A stretch of 64,000 nucleotides of DNA, taken from the NCBI GenBank assembly GCA_026702845.1, contig JADCLS010000011.1, forward strand, positions 120,138-184,137. The letters run 5' to 3'. This document shows positions 9,338 to 18,203 of this stretch, one piece after another. Origin of the DNA: Candidatus Heimdallarchaeota archaeon. GTDB lineage: Archaea > Asgardarchaeota > Heimdallarchaeia > Heimdallarchaeales > Kariarchaeaceae. Position 1 is the stretch's first letter, and each line of letters starts with the position of its first letter. The position numbers were made by a program, and so were the translations under genes. The notes beneath the pieces are model-generated. The model saw only the letters and a program-made list of their open reading frames with translations. It had not been told where the DNA came from and ran no database searches.

Positions 9338-10489
9338 TTAAAACCACTCATTTAAGGATGGCGATTGTTTTTGTAGGTTTATTTCTCTAATATCTTTTTT
9401 TATCCTAGATGAGATCTCTTTAACTCCCTGAATTTCGGATAACGCATCTGAATCATAATAATCCATTATATCCCTATCCAAGTTTTGGATATGCATAGCA
9501 GCCCAGTGAAGCTGATTATTCCTCTTTCCGAATAGCAGTTGATCATAGCTTTCAGTTAACAATTTCTCTGCGAGTATGTAATTGTTATATCTGAAATCAT
9601 TAGGTAAGTATCGTTGCATTCTAAGTGGAATGGAAAATTTTTTCACTATTTTTTGGACACGAGGCATTAATTCCTCAAAATATGATGTACATGGTACCTC
9701 CCGTCCATCATAATTCGAAGAAGATGTAAAATTATATACATCCCGATATTTTTCTAATAATTCAGGGTATCTGGTCTCAAGTTTGTTAAGAAACCAACTT
9801 CCCTGAACATCATTCATTGTCATTCCAGGACTCATGATGATATAATCTGCACCTACTTCATATGCTGCTTGAAAAATGGCTTCTAGATTCTCTTCATTGT
9901 CTGTTAAATATGGAATGATTGGCATGAGAGTAATTCCAGTTTGGATATGGGCATAGTTTTTTTTGATGATATTTATAGATTCTATGCGCTGCTCAGGAAA
10001 AGCTGCTCCTTGTTCAAGAAATTTTGAAAGTATCTTATCCATGGTTGTAATAGTAAAGCTCACAGAAGCCCATGTCTGTTTACCTATTTGATTAATTAAT
10101 TCATAATCTCTTCTGATGAGATTGGATTTACTTATTATTTTTACAGGATAGGAGTATTTCTTTAGGACTTTAAGGCAAGTTTGTGTATTAAAGAATCTTG
10201 CCTCTGCAGCCTGATAAGGATCTGAAGTTCCTGACATTGCTACTACATCTGGCAGGGCCTTACTTGATCGTATCTGATTATCCAAAACCATTGCCAAATC
10301 TTGTTTGACCATAATTTCAGTATCAAAATGGATGGGGAGATAATACCGTGAGGAACGAGCATCACAGTACACACATCCAATTTGGCAACCATTATATGCG
10401 TTTAGACTGTACCGATTCCAGAACCAAGAATCAATAAACTTGAAACGGTTGAGTGCTGTTTTGAACCGTTTGTTGATGTAGGTCACCAT
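9338..10489 (-). CDS. Radical SAM protein, SplB/Rv2578c-like
   Basis: The 383-aa protein carries the CxxxCxxC cluster motif early (C35, C39, C42 in NGCQIGCVYC), followed by the TIM-barrel pattern of radical SAM enzymes (MSGTSDPYQ, VKIISKSNLI, VSFTITTMD, TGITLMPIIPYLTDN). The spacing and NAYNGCxxGCVYC context resemble the group annotated as SplB-like or Rv2578c-like, whose substrate is mostly unknown. It is monocistronic. The 5' end faces the EamA gene on the opposite strand. Cluster binding is well supported; the reaction is not known. Confidence 0.8.
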   Translation of the reverse strand: MVTYINKRFKTALNRFKFIDSWFWNRYSLNAYNGCQIGCVYCDARSSRYYLPIHFDTEIMVKQDLAMVLDNQIRSSKALPDVVAMSGTSDPYQAAEARFFNTQTCLKVLKKYSYPVKIISKSNLIRRDYELINQIGKQTWASVSFTITTMDKILSKFLEQGAAFPEQRIESINIIKKNYAHIQTGITLMPIIPYLTDNEENLEAIFQAAYEVGADYIIMSPGMTMNDVQGSWFLNKLETRYPELLEKYRDVYNFTSSSNYDGREVPCTSYFEELMPRVQKIVKKFSIPLRMQRYLPNDFRYNNYILAEKLLTESYDQLLFGKRNNQLHWAAMHIQNLDRDIMDYYDSDALSEIQGVKEISSRIKKDIREINLQKQSPSLNEWF

Positions 10490-10594
10490 ATATTAAAGAT
10501 AATTATTTTCTTTATTAAGTATCTTGGGAGGTGAATAGAACTGAACCAATTTCTTGCTTCGAATAGCTAAGTACATATTTGTAGGCAAGGTAGA

Positions 10595-11479
10595 ATGAAT
10601 ATGGATAATCGAACCTTTGGAATCATTTTACTGGTTTTCACCACCTTTTTCTGGGGGTCAACCTTTATCCTAGTAAAAATAACCACAAGTATTGTACCTC
10701 TAGATGGATTTATCACTATTCGTTTTTTTATTGCTAGCCTTATCATCGCAATTATTGCGATATTAGATGCAGAAGCACGTCAAAGCTTACTGAATCGTGA
10801 TCTGCTCAAAGCTGGATCTATTCTTGGTACATTTCTTTACCTATCATTCTTCTTCCAAACTGAGGGTTTACAATTGACCACTCCCGCAAAAGCAGCCTTT
10901 ATCACTGGATTTGGAGTGGTTTTAGTTCCTATATTTGCACGATTCATGGGAACATCTATTATTAAGAGGGAGCAAATATCTGTTGTATTAGCATTTATAG
11001 GGCTAGCCTTCTTATCCCTAGATTTTAGTCAGATTTCAATCATCAATAGAGGTGATTTACTCATCCTTATCACAGCAATTTGCATTGCTCTGCATATACT
11101 TTTCACAGATAAATATGATAAATTGAATATTAGAGCTCTTGTCTTAGTGCAATTACTGGTCATAAGCCTAGAATCCTTCATCATATCCCTTTTCAGGAAA
11201 AGTATTTGGATCCCCGACACATCAACTAGTGGGATTATATGGTTAACCCTTGCTGTTACAGCGATTTTAGCATCAGCATTTGCATTTCTTTCTCAAACAT
11301 ATGCACAGCAGGAAGGAGTTCCACCACATGTTATCGCCATAATCTTCTCTCTTGAACCAGTATTTGCATTGGTCATTGATATCATACTGAAACTTTATCC
11401 TACTGTTCAAGGTTTAATTGGCATGTTTTTGATTTTCTTGGCAATGCTTCTAGTATCATTTATCCAAAGAGAAAATTGA
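10595..11479 (+). CDS. EamA/DMT-family transporter
   Basis: The 294-aa protein has ten predicted membrane helices in two EamA halves. The N-terminus FTTFFWGSTFILVKI and the fourth-fifth helix region (TTPAKAAFITGFGVVLVPI) are typical, and the second half ends with the GLEPVFA-like segment FSLEPVFALVIDI. Family members export amino acids or metabolites; the substrate here is unknown. There are two possible ATG starts six bases apart (10595 and 10601), with AAGGTAG just upstream. Confidence 0.85.
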   Translation: MNMDNRTFGIILLVFTTFFWGSTFILVKITTSIVPLDGFITIRFFIASLIIAIIAILDAEARQSLLNRDLLKAGSILGTFLYLSFFFQTEGLQLTTPAKAAFITGFGVVLVPIFARFMGTSIIKREQISVVLAFIGLAFLSLDFSQISIINRGDLLILITAICIALHILFTDKYDKLNIRALVLVQLLVISLESFIISLFRKSIWIPDTSTSGIIWLTLAVTAILASAFAFLSQTYAQQEGVPPHVIAIIFSLEPVFALVIDIILKLYPTVQGLIGMFLIFLAMLLVSFIQREN

Positions 11480-11663
11480 GCATACTGTCAGTTTCAATAT
11501 TTAAAGAAATTGAATTTAAGTATAATATCTACACAGTACTCGTTAATTTTCCTATAATTTTTGCGAACTAGTGACAATTCTCGACACCAATAGATAAGAT
11601 TATTAAAATTCAAAGAATTGGTTCCATGTGTAGAATACATACTACACCAATGAGGACCTGTGT

Positions 11664-12275
11664 ATGGATAAAAACCTGATATTAAGAATTTTGGTTTTTG
11701 GAGATAGTAAGACAGGTAAAACCTCATTAGTGAGAAAATACTTGGAGAAGGGATTCAGAACACTTCATAGACCAACACTCGGAACAGAAATCTCAACTAT
11801 AACCTACGAGTATGATATCAGTAAATACCCGAAAAAACTAAAAACCAAGAAGAGCACCTATGTGTTTGATCTACAGATCATGGATTTTGCTAGCACACAA
11901 ATCCAAGAAATACTTCAAAAGGATCGACTGTTCACAGGTAATACGGGGATTTGTTTTGTTTTTGATGTGGGTAGATTGGATTCATATCTAAATACTTCTC
12001 ATATTCTCACCCGAATAAATGAACGATACCCTAGAATCAATATCCCTATCCTGCTCGTTGGTAATATGAAGGACAAGAAATATCGGATGTTATCAGATGA
12101 TGATATCCAGCAGTATGTAGATAATTTACGTCAAGATAAGAGAATTAGATCAAAATTTATCGATTACATGGTGATTTCTGTTAAGGATGATGAGGATGTA
12201 TCTAGCATCTTTGATTCTCTGGCAGATCAAATAATAATGAATCTAAATTTTAAACGAGGAAAATTTGTGGTATAA
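11664..12275 (+). CDS. Small Ras/Rab-like GTPase
   Basis: The 203-aa protein has G1 GDSKTGKT at residues 13-20, a switch I region with a conserved Thr in RPTLGTEIS, a G3 box changed to DFAS where DxxG is usual, and G4 NMKD in place of NKxD. C-terminal Cys for prenylation is absent; the tail is basic (KRGKF). It probably cycles as a molecular switch, though the changed G3 and G4 boxes suggest altered hydrolysis or base recognition (inference). The start ATG follows TGAGG by 8 nt. Families of such GTPases are expanded in Asgard archaea. Confidence 0.8.
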   Translation: MDKNLILRILVFGDSKTGKTSLVRKYLEKGFRTLHRPTLGTEISTITYEYDISKYPKKLKTKKSTYVFDLQIMDFASTQIQEILQKDRLFTGNTGICFVFDVGRLDSYLNTSHILTRINERYPRINIPILLVGNMKDKKYRMLSDDDIQQYVDNLRQDKRIRSKFIDYMVISVKDDEDVSSIFDSLADQIIMNLNFKRGKFVV

Positions 12276-12349
12276 TTTTAATAAAATACCCATCATTAGG
12301 TCAAAATTCACAAGTAAACTTTTTCTGCATTACTTCAAATGGATTTTCG

Positions 12350-12793
12350 ATGGATATTATCATACGAAAATCAACAGTGTCTGATGCAGAGGAAATCCTA
12401 AGATTATATCAAGAATACTGTGAATTCTACGAGATTAAATCCGATAAACGGGATCATCTGCTTAAAGAATTCAGAGCATATGCAGAAGATATTAGTGTTG
12501 GTGCTCAATTTATTGCTTTGGACGGAGATGTAGTTGTAGCATTTGCGACTCTTGCAGTTTCCTATTCAGCCATCAGGATGGGAGAGCTTATCGTACTCAA
12601 AGAGTTATTTATCTGTCCCGATTATCGTGGCAAAAATATCGGTAAACAGCTCTTCAAAGCATGCCAGCAGTATTCTATAGATAATAACTACCATGATATG
12701 CTCTGGATGACAAATACTGAAGAATATGCATTAAAAACCCTATATGATAAATTCGGAGGATCTGAAAGAGAAGATGATTTCTATAACATTTAA
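12350..12793 (+). CDS. GNAT-family N-acetyltransferase
   Basis: The 147-aa protein has the single GNAT domain: an N-terminal strand-helix (IIIRKSTVSDAEEILRLYQEY), the central strand pair, then the acetyl-CoA pyrophosphate loop LFICPDYRGKNIGKQLFKA (R/Q-x-x-G-x-G/A variant RGKNIGK) near residues 87-105. The acceptor is unknown. It follows the GTPase by about 75 bp and could be its operon partner, although the gap is long. Confidence 0.85.
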   Translation: MDIIIRKSTVSDAEEILRLYQEYCEFYEIKSDKRDHLLKEFRAYAEDISVGAQFIALDGDVVVAFATLAVSYSAIRMGELIVLKELFICPDYRGKNIGKQLFKACQQYSIDNNYHDMLWMTNTEEYALKTLYDKFGGSEREDDFYNI

Positions 12794-12800
12794 TAATTTA

Positions 12801-14024
12801 TCAATGCCTTTCTAATTTAACTAGCGGAGCAATCAAAATCAAGGGAACTGTAGCCACAAAATAAACAACTGAAGTAATCCGGAAGGTAAAAGCATATCCT
12901 GATGAATCTATGAGATAACCTCCAACTGCAGCAGACATGTTCCAAAATAATCCCCATGCAAGAGCTTCTATGCTATTTATCTTACCTCTGTGTCTCTGTG
13001 GAACTACATCCATAAGAATTGATCGAGATAATGGTTGAGATGTATTCATTAAACCCCCACGTAAGATATACAAAACAGATACAACAATTAGTATCGGATA
13101 GAAAGAAATCGCTACCAGGCAGGCAGTTGCAGTGAGTTGAACCAGCATTATCATATATACCCTTCCTCGTCTCTTTGATAATTTCTGAGCAACGATTGAT
13201 GATGTACCAGTAAAGACAAATGTCAGACCATAGAGCAAATTAACCAGTGTTGGCATGGCGTCATAGACCTCGATGAAAAATATGGCAAAGAATTTGATTG
13301 TCATACCTGCCCCCATACCGATTAGTAAATTAGAAGCAAGGAGTATGAAAATTATTTTTGTTGAGTTAGGCATATTACCCTTGGTATTGTCAACCAAACC
13401 AGGATCATCATAGATGGCCTCAGATTCCTTGAGGGAGGCATCATCACTCATAGCATAGAGAAATACAATTGAAACTATGGAGAGTACTAATCCAACAGTC
13501 ATGACTGTTTTGAGATCATCTAGATTCCATTCATCTCCTAAGATAAAAAATAGACCGATATTTAAGAAAGGACCCACTGACATGGCTAGTTGCCTTACAA
13601 GATGAAGGTTAGCATAGATTTCAGAACGAGAACCAGATTCTATAGAATCAGCCAAGATACTTTCTATCGAAGGACGATTAAATCCTTGAAATAATCCCCA
13701 AAGAACCAATGCAATAAGTATACTGAAAAGAGTTTGTGAAAGGAATAGTATGATTAATGCTGCAATACCAAATATTCCAGATATTTTCAGAAGTATATCC
13801 CTTCTGTACTTATCAGCAAGATATCCAGATGGGAATACAACCAATGTCATGGCCAAACCTGTTGCAGCAGAGGTGTATCCCAGGAGTGTATTAGATTCTC
13901 CAGCGATGTAGAAGATGAATGCGGAAAGCACATTACCCATCCATACACCCCTTCCCAGACTTTGTAATGCTGAGAAAAGAAACACATATTGGACGTTGGA
14001 ATTCAATTCTCTATAAGATATCAT
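12801..14024 (-). CDS. Major facilitator superfamily transporter
   Basis: From ATG 14024 the protein has 407 aa and twelve predicted membrane helices. Motif A appears as GYLADKYRRDILLKI, and a second, weaker copy after the central loop as AQKLSKRRGRVYMI. The frame extends 21 codons further to a TTG, but a TATA box (TATATAAAA on the coding strand, plus 14053-14062) and a GAGAAGAG site place the start at 14024. The central cytoplasmic loop is acidic. Substrate unknown. It is unrelated at close range to the MFS gene at 7.7 kb. Confidence 0.8.
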   Translation of the reverse strand: MISYRELNSNVQYVFLFSALQSLGRGVWMGNVLSAFIFYIAGESNTLLGYTSAATGLAMTLVVFPSGYLADKYRRDILLKISGIFGIAALIILFLSQTLFSILIALVLWGLFQGFNRPSIESILADSIESGSRSEIYANLHLVRQLAMSVGPFLNIGLFFILGDEWNLDDLKTVMTVGLVLSIVSIVFLYAMSDDASLKESEAIYDDPGLVDNTKGNMPNSTKIIFILLASNLLIGMGAGMTIKFFAIFFIEVYDAMPTLVNLLYGLTFVFTGTSSIVAQKLSKRRGRVYMIMLVQLTATACLVAISFYPILIVVSVLYILRGGLMNTSQPLSRSILMDVVPQRHRGKINSIEALAWGLFWNMSAAVGGYLIDSSGYAFTFRITSVVYFVATVPLILIAPLVKLERH

Positions 14025-14231
14025 GCTCTTCTCTATGTTCAGTGACAGACTGACTTTTATATATGCTTGTTTGTAGGCAATAGTCAATCCAGCTGATTTT
14101 GAATTTTAAACGGGAGAATTTGAATTGTTCCAAACATCCGCACTCAATTTGAGGGAATCATTTCTCGGAGATTTCCCCGCAAAAGACAGAATGTAAAACT
14201 ATTTAATATATATTCTGATTATATTAAATTA

Positions 14232-15419
14232 TTGAAAAATATATTCTCGTTAAATAAAATCCCCATCCGATACAAGCTTTTATTGATAATTACATTATTA
14301 TCACTTAGTATTATTTTTGGTGCGAATTTCTATATTAATAATCGAATAATACCTTCAGTTATAGATGATGGTACTGACCAATTTCATTTGATTTGTGAAT
14401 TATCTACACAGGAATTCAGTGATATAATAGTTGAAGCAGGTCATTCAATTCATCATATAACACACAATTTCTTATTTAGAGAGTGGATTTTGAATAATTC
14501 ATTGCCAATTTCTCCAGTGAATGATGCGTTTTATGTTGCTATTACCACAATCCCTAACCTCCTACAATTACGATACATAAATGCTACTGGATTTGAAAAA
14601 ATTGGGTTAGAACTAAATCTATCTACATATTCGTTTCTTGATCAACATGAAATGAATAATGTATCTGATACTGTATATGACATGGAAATTAGAAATTTAA
14701 CAGACAAATTCTATCTCTCTAACATAAATTTAGCTTTTGAACCTCATTTTGGCCAAGAGGAAACGATACCTGTTATCAAGGTAGCAGCTCCAATAAATGA
14801 AAATAATATATATCTTGGGTATCTAATTGCGACCTTAGATTTTAAAACTATGTTTCATGATGAATTAGATAAAATGTATTCAAATTATCACAATATTGAA
14901 ATTGCTTTAATTGATAACAATTTATATTTTCTGGAAACTAATTATGAATCAATTGGTTGGGAATCTCCTGAAAATGGAGGAAGAAATCGTACACTACTTG
15001 ATTTGTATAATGCTGAAATTATCCCAATGAATGAACATTATATGATGGAGATTCCTGGTTATATAACAATACTATCTCCTCTAAATCTCCAATTCACAGA
15101 TGGTGAGTTTTCAGCTATGATTATGTATAAACTAGCAGAAAGTGAACTCAGTTCTAATGTGGATGAAACTATGAATCATTTCAACTTATTCTTTCCTGTG
15201 GGTGTTATAATAGTATCGCTAACCATGGATAGGATAATTTTAAAATCTATGATGGGAATACGGCCAGTATGTATGCATTGCAAACGTATAAAACATCCGA
15301 AAAATAACAAGTGGATGTCAATTGAGGGGTATATATCAAGTATATCAGATATGCAATTTTCTCACGGTTACTGTGATAGTTGTTATGAAAAAGAATTATC
15401 GAAATTTGATATTAACTAA
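14232..15419 (+). CDS. Membrane sensor with extracytoplasmic domain and C-terminal C4 (FSHG) domain, no kinase
   Basis: The 395-aa protein has TM1 at about 16-34 and TM2 at about 318-335, enclosing a roughly 280-residue external region that resembles a Cache or CHASE-like ligand sensor. After TM2 comes only a short domain: C347-x2-C350-K, a WMSIEGYI helix, then FSHGYCDSC with C381 and C384. That pattern is the small zinc-finger-like tail found at the end of many bacterial PAS or sensor proteins (ICxxCKKIRDD...FSHGICPxC). No kinase, cyclase or receiver is present. Start is TTG, 26 nt after a TTTAATATATATT box (14202-14214), suggesting a leaderless message. Confidence 0.7.
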   Translation: MKNIFSLNKIPIRYKLLLIITLLSLSIIFGANFYINNRIIPSVIDDGTDQFHLICELSTQEFSDIIVEAGHSIHHITHNFLFREWILNNSLPISPVNDAFYVAITTIPNLLQLRYINATGFEKIGLELNLSTYSFLDQHEMNNVSDTVYDMEIRNLTDKFYLSNINLAFEPHFGQEETIPVIKVAAPINENNIYLGYLIATLDFKTMFHDELDKMYSNYHNIEIALIDNNLYFLETNYESIGWESPENGGRNRTLLDLYNAEIIPMNEHYMMEIPGYITILSPLNLQFTDGEFSAMIMYKLAESELSSNVDETMNHFNLFFPVGVIIVSLTMDRIILKSMMGIRPVCMHCKRIKHPKNNKWMSIEGYISSISDMQFSHGYCDSCYEKELSKFDIN

Positions 15420-16546
15420 ATAAAGAAATCTGATTCTGATACTTTATTATAACTATAAACTATCAAATCTTGTATGTATGGAGGGGTCAACATAGCTAAG
15501 TTGATGGGTTTATAACTCAAATCTGGTATTTCTTGATCTATATATGATGAAGTCATGGCAAACACATCCTGATCAGCATTATTCATATTATGACCCTCTT
15601 TTTTGAGGAAATCAATCATACTTAACAGATCCTGATCTTCTATGAGCATATTTTGGACCCCATCTAATATTAACTCCAGAGAGATTTTGTTCAGTTTAGG
15701 TATGAAAGCTGATGGATCCTGCCCCCAGGCAATGAAAGGTGGTGCCTCAGCATGAGCCTCAATCAATAAAGAATCTGTTAATCCCACACTTTGATTCATG
15801 ATCATTTTTGAGACCAATGGAAACATCTGAATCATGAATTCTCGACCAAAAAGATTGGCATTATGTTCTGTAATATCTGGCATCACAGTTTTGAATGCTA
15901 AACCAGCAATAACCTCAAAATCACACAATCGAATACTCAGATCACCAAATTTATCCTTTTCCAACCTTCGGAAAATATGAATAGTATCACCATACTTGTA
16001 ATTACGATTATTATAGTGAAAAATGCCTTTTCCTCGGTAAGTTACAGAATAGTTAACAAAACCAGTTAGGAGGACCTCCTGAAATAACCGATGGATCTCT
16101 TGCGCAACTGCTCTAGCTTTATTTGAAAATTCCACATATAAATCGGCTTTGTTCACAATAAGTCTTATGGGTACACCTTCCATCATCCGATAAGGTAACA
16201 TCAATGGGATTTGTTTTAATGTACTTTTACGAGTCATATCACATACACAAATTATTCCATCTGTGTCCTCTGCTAGGGATAGCCACATTTCCTTGTATTT
16301 GAACTGTCCGCCCATATCATAAAGAACTACTTTGAGATCCTCATTAACACCAGTCCATTCAGCTGACGAGGGAATAATAAAATTATGAATAACAAAATTT
16401 GAGGTAACCACCATATCTTCGGACCAAGGTTTGATATCAGATGTTCTATATCCCATAGAATTAAGTATAGACATCAAAGCATGAGTACCCTTGGTTTTAC
16501 CTACACCACCGGGGCCTAATATGATAATTTGGTAGGTCTGCACCAT
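15416..16546 (-). CDS. GTPase (Ras/Gtr-like G domain) with unknown C-terminal domain
   Basis: The 376-aa protein has G1 GPGGVGKT (residues 11-18), G3 DMGGQFKYKEMW (the GQ pattern of Arf/Rag-like GTPases) and G4 NKAD. The last 180 residues do not match a domain I recognise. The frame continues upstream through a hydrophobic stretch, but the sequence GGAGTGATC 5-10 nt before ATG 16546 and a TTTATATG box about 45 nt upstream argue that the protein starts here and has no membrane helix. The 3' end overlaps the sensor gene's stop by 4 nt on the opposite strand. Confidence 0.8.
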   Translation of the reverse strand: MVQTYQIIILGPGGVGKTKGTHALMSILNSMGYRTSDIKPWSEDMVVTSNFVIHNFIIPSSAEWTGVNEDLKVVLYDMGGQFKYKEMWLSLAEDTDGIICVCDMTRKSTLKQIPLMLPYRMMEGVPIRLIVNKADLYVEFSNKARAVAQEIHRLFQEVLLTGFVNYSVTYRGKGIFHYNNRNYKYGDTIHIFRRLEKDKFGDLSIRLCDFEVIAGLAFKTVMPDITEHNANLFGREFMIQMFPLVSKMIMNQSVGLTDSLLIEAHAEAPPFIAWGQDPSAFIPKLNKISLELILDGVQNMLIEDQDLLSMIDFLKKEGHNMNNADQDVFAMTSSYIDQEIPDLSYKPINLAMLTPPYIQDLIVYSYNKVSESDFFI

Positions 16547-16816
16547 TTGTAGATCACTCCGAGAATAACAGAATTTAACAGTTGAGGACATATAAACTTG
16601 CTGTAGACCTATTATAAATATGATTAAGAGGAGATAAAATATACTATTTTCAAAAATGAGAATGAATTTGAAGCGTTTATCAGGTACAACAAGATTAGTA
16701 TATTGCTTATTAGCCTTCATTCCAATAATTAATTATCAGTATTTTAACAGGCTTTATTCACCTTCATCTAGAAAAACCTAATAACATGACTTCGATGCAA
16801 ATATCAGGTAGATAAT

Positions 16817-18112
16817 TTGGGTCATGATAGTTACATCGAACTCACCAAACGAATAAACAAAATGCCACAGGAAGCTCCAGTAACAGATACTCTGATGGAA
16901 ATCCTGAGAGTATTATTCACAGAAGAAGAAGCGTTTCTAGTGTCACAACTACCAATTAATTTCATCTCTGTGGAAAGAGTCTCAAAAATTTGGAAAAAAG
17001 ATCTACGTGAAACTGAAGCAATCCTCGACACCCTTGCCGACAAGGGAATCATGGTTGATCTAGCACCAATGAATGGAACCAAAGTATACACACTTGCTCC
17101 ACCCATGGCAGGATTTTTAGAATTCTCATTGATGAGGACAGATGGTAAATTTGATCGCAAGGTTCTAAGTGAACTGTATCATCAATACATCAATGTGGAA
17201 GATGAATTTGGAACAGCTCTCTGGGGACTTGAACCCGCAATTGATCGGGTTTTTGTTCATGAGGAGGCAATACAGGAGAAACACAAATCTCTAATTCTAG
17301 ATTATGAGAGAGCCAGTCATATTATCGATACTGCTTCCTGTATCACGGTTGGAACTTGTTACTGTAGACATAAGATGGAGCACGTGGGTAAGGCATGTGA
17401 TAATCCTCAGGATGTGTGTTTAACATTCAATACATCCGCTAAAACACTATCAAAGCATGGAATTGCACGGGAGATAGATAAAGAAGAAGCATTTCAGATA
17501 CTAGACAATGTTCGACAGCTTGGATTGGTTCAGATTGGAGATAATGTGCAACAGGGGGTCAATTGGATCTGTAATTGTTGTTCCTGTTGCTGCGAAGCAT
17601 TACTCGGATATACAAGATTTGGGTATTCTCAGCATATTGAATCTAATTTTTATGCTTCAGTGAATCAAGAGCTCTGCGCTGCCTGTGGAATATGTGAAGA
17701 AAAATGTCCAGTCGATGCTATAACCGTGGAAGAGTACTCGATGATTAATTTGGAACGGTGCATTGGATGTGGAGTTTGTACTAGGTTCTGCCCTGAGAAT
17801 GGAATTGTAATGGAGAGACGTGATACGTTACAATTTACTCCAGTTGATACATTTGAACGAGTTGTTATTGAGGCAATTAATACTGGTAAGTTGCATAACT
17901 TGATTTTTGACAATTTTCATTCCATCTCTGGACGAGTATTAAATCGTCTCCTCAAAACATTTTTCTCCATACCCTTTGTTAATAAATCACTAGTAGAAAA
18001 TCAACTAAGATCTAGATATATTACAGCCATGTTTGGAGCATATAGATCATTAAATAGGGGAGATAAACCATCAATTGATTTTAATAGATATACCCATCCT
18101 GAATTAGATTGA
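16817..18112 (+). CDS. Iron-sulfur protein: N-terminal winged-helix-like region, Cys clusters, two 4Fe-4S ferredoxin motifs
   Basis: The 431-aa protein begins with a probable helix-turn-helix region (about 30-90). It then carries two unusual cysteine patches, GTCYCRHKMEHVGKACDNP with a further Cys (about 180-200) and ICNCCSCCCEAL (about 252-264). A classic dicluster ferredoxin follows: CAACGICEEKCP and CIGCGVCTRFCP. It has no substrate-binding domain, so it is likely an electron carrier or redox-responsive protein. Related bacterial and archaeal proteins exist under generic 4Fe-4S names, with no firm role known to me. The start is TTG with AGGTA 8 nt upstream; the next ATG is 15 codons in. 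Confidence 0.75.
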   Translation: MGHDSYIELTKRINKMPQEAPVTDTLMEILRVLFTEEEAFLVSQLPINFISVERVSKIWKKDLRETEAILDTLADKGIMVDLAPMNGTKVYTLAPPMAGFLEFSLMRTDGKFDRKVLSELYHQYINVEDEFGTALWGLEPAIDRVFVHEEAIQEKHKSLILDYERASHIIDTASCITVGTCYCRHKMEHVGKACDNPQDVCLTFNTSAKTLSKHGIAREIDKEEAFQILDNVRQLGLVQIGDNVQQGVNWICNCCSCCCEALLGYTRFGYSQHIESNFYASVNQELCAACGICEEKCPVDAITVEEYSMINLERCIGCGVCTRFCPENGIVMERRDTLQFTPVDTFERVVIEAINTGKLHNLIFDNFHSISGRVLNRLLKTFFSIPFVNKSLVENQLRSRYITAMFGAYRSLNRGDKPSIDFNRYTHPELD

Positions 18113-18203
18113 AGAGTACAAGAATGTAGATTAATATAATATTTACATCAAATGACATTTAAATTCACACAAGATTAATAATAAATCAGCTTTGAATCAA
18201 TGT

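Noticed and set aside
16547..16720. Upstream extension of the GTPase with a membrane helix
   Set aside because: A promoter and a strong ribosome site lie inside the extension, so it is probably untranslated.
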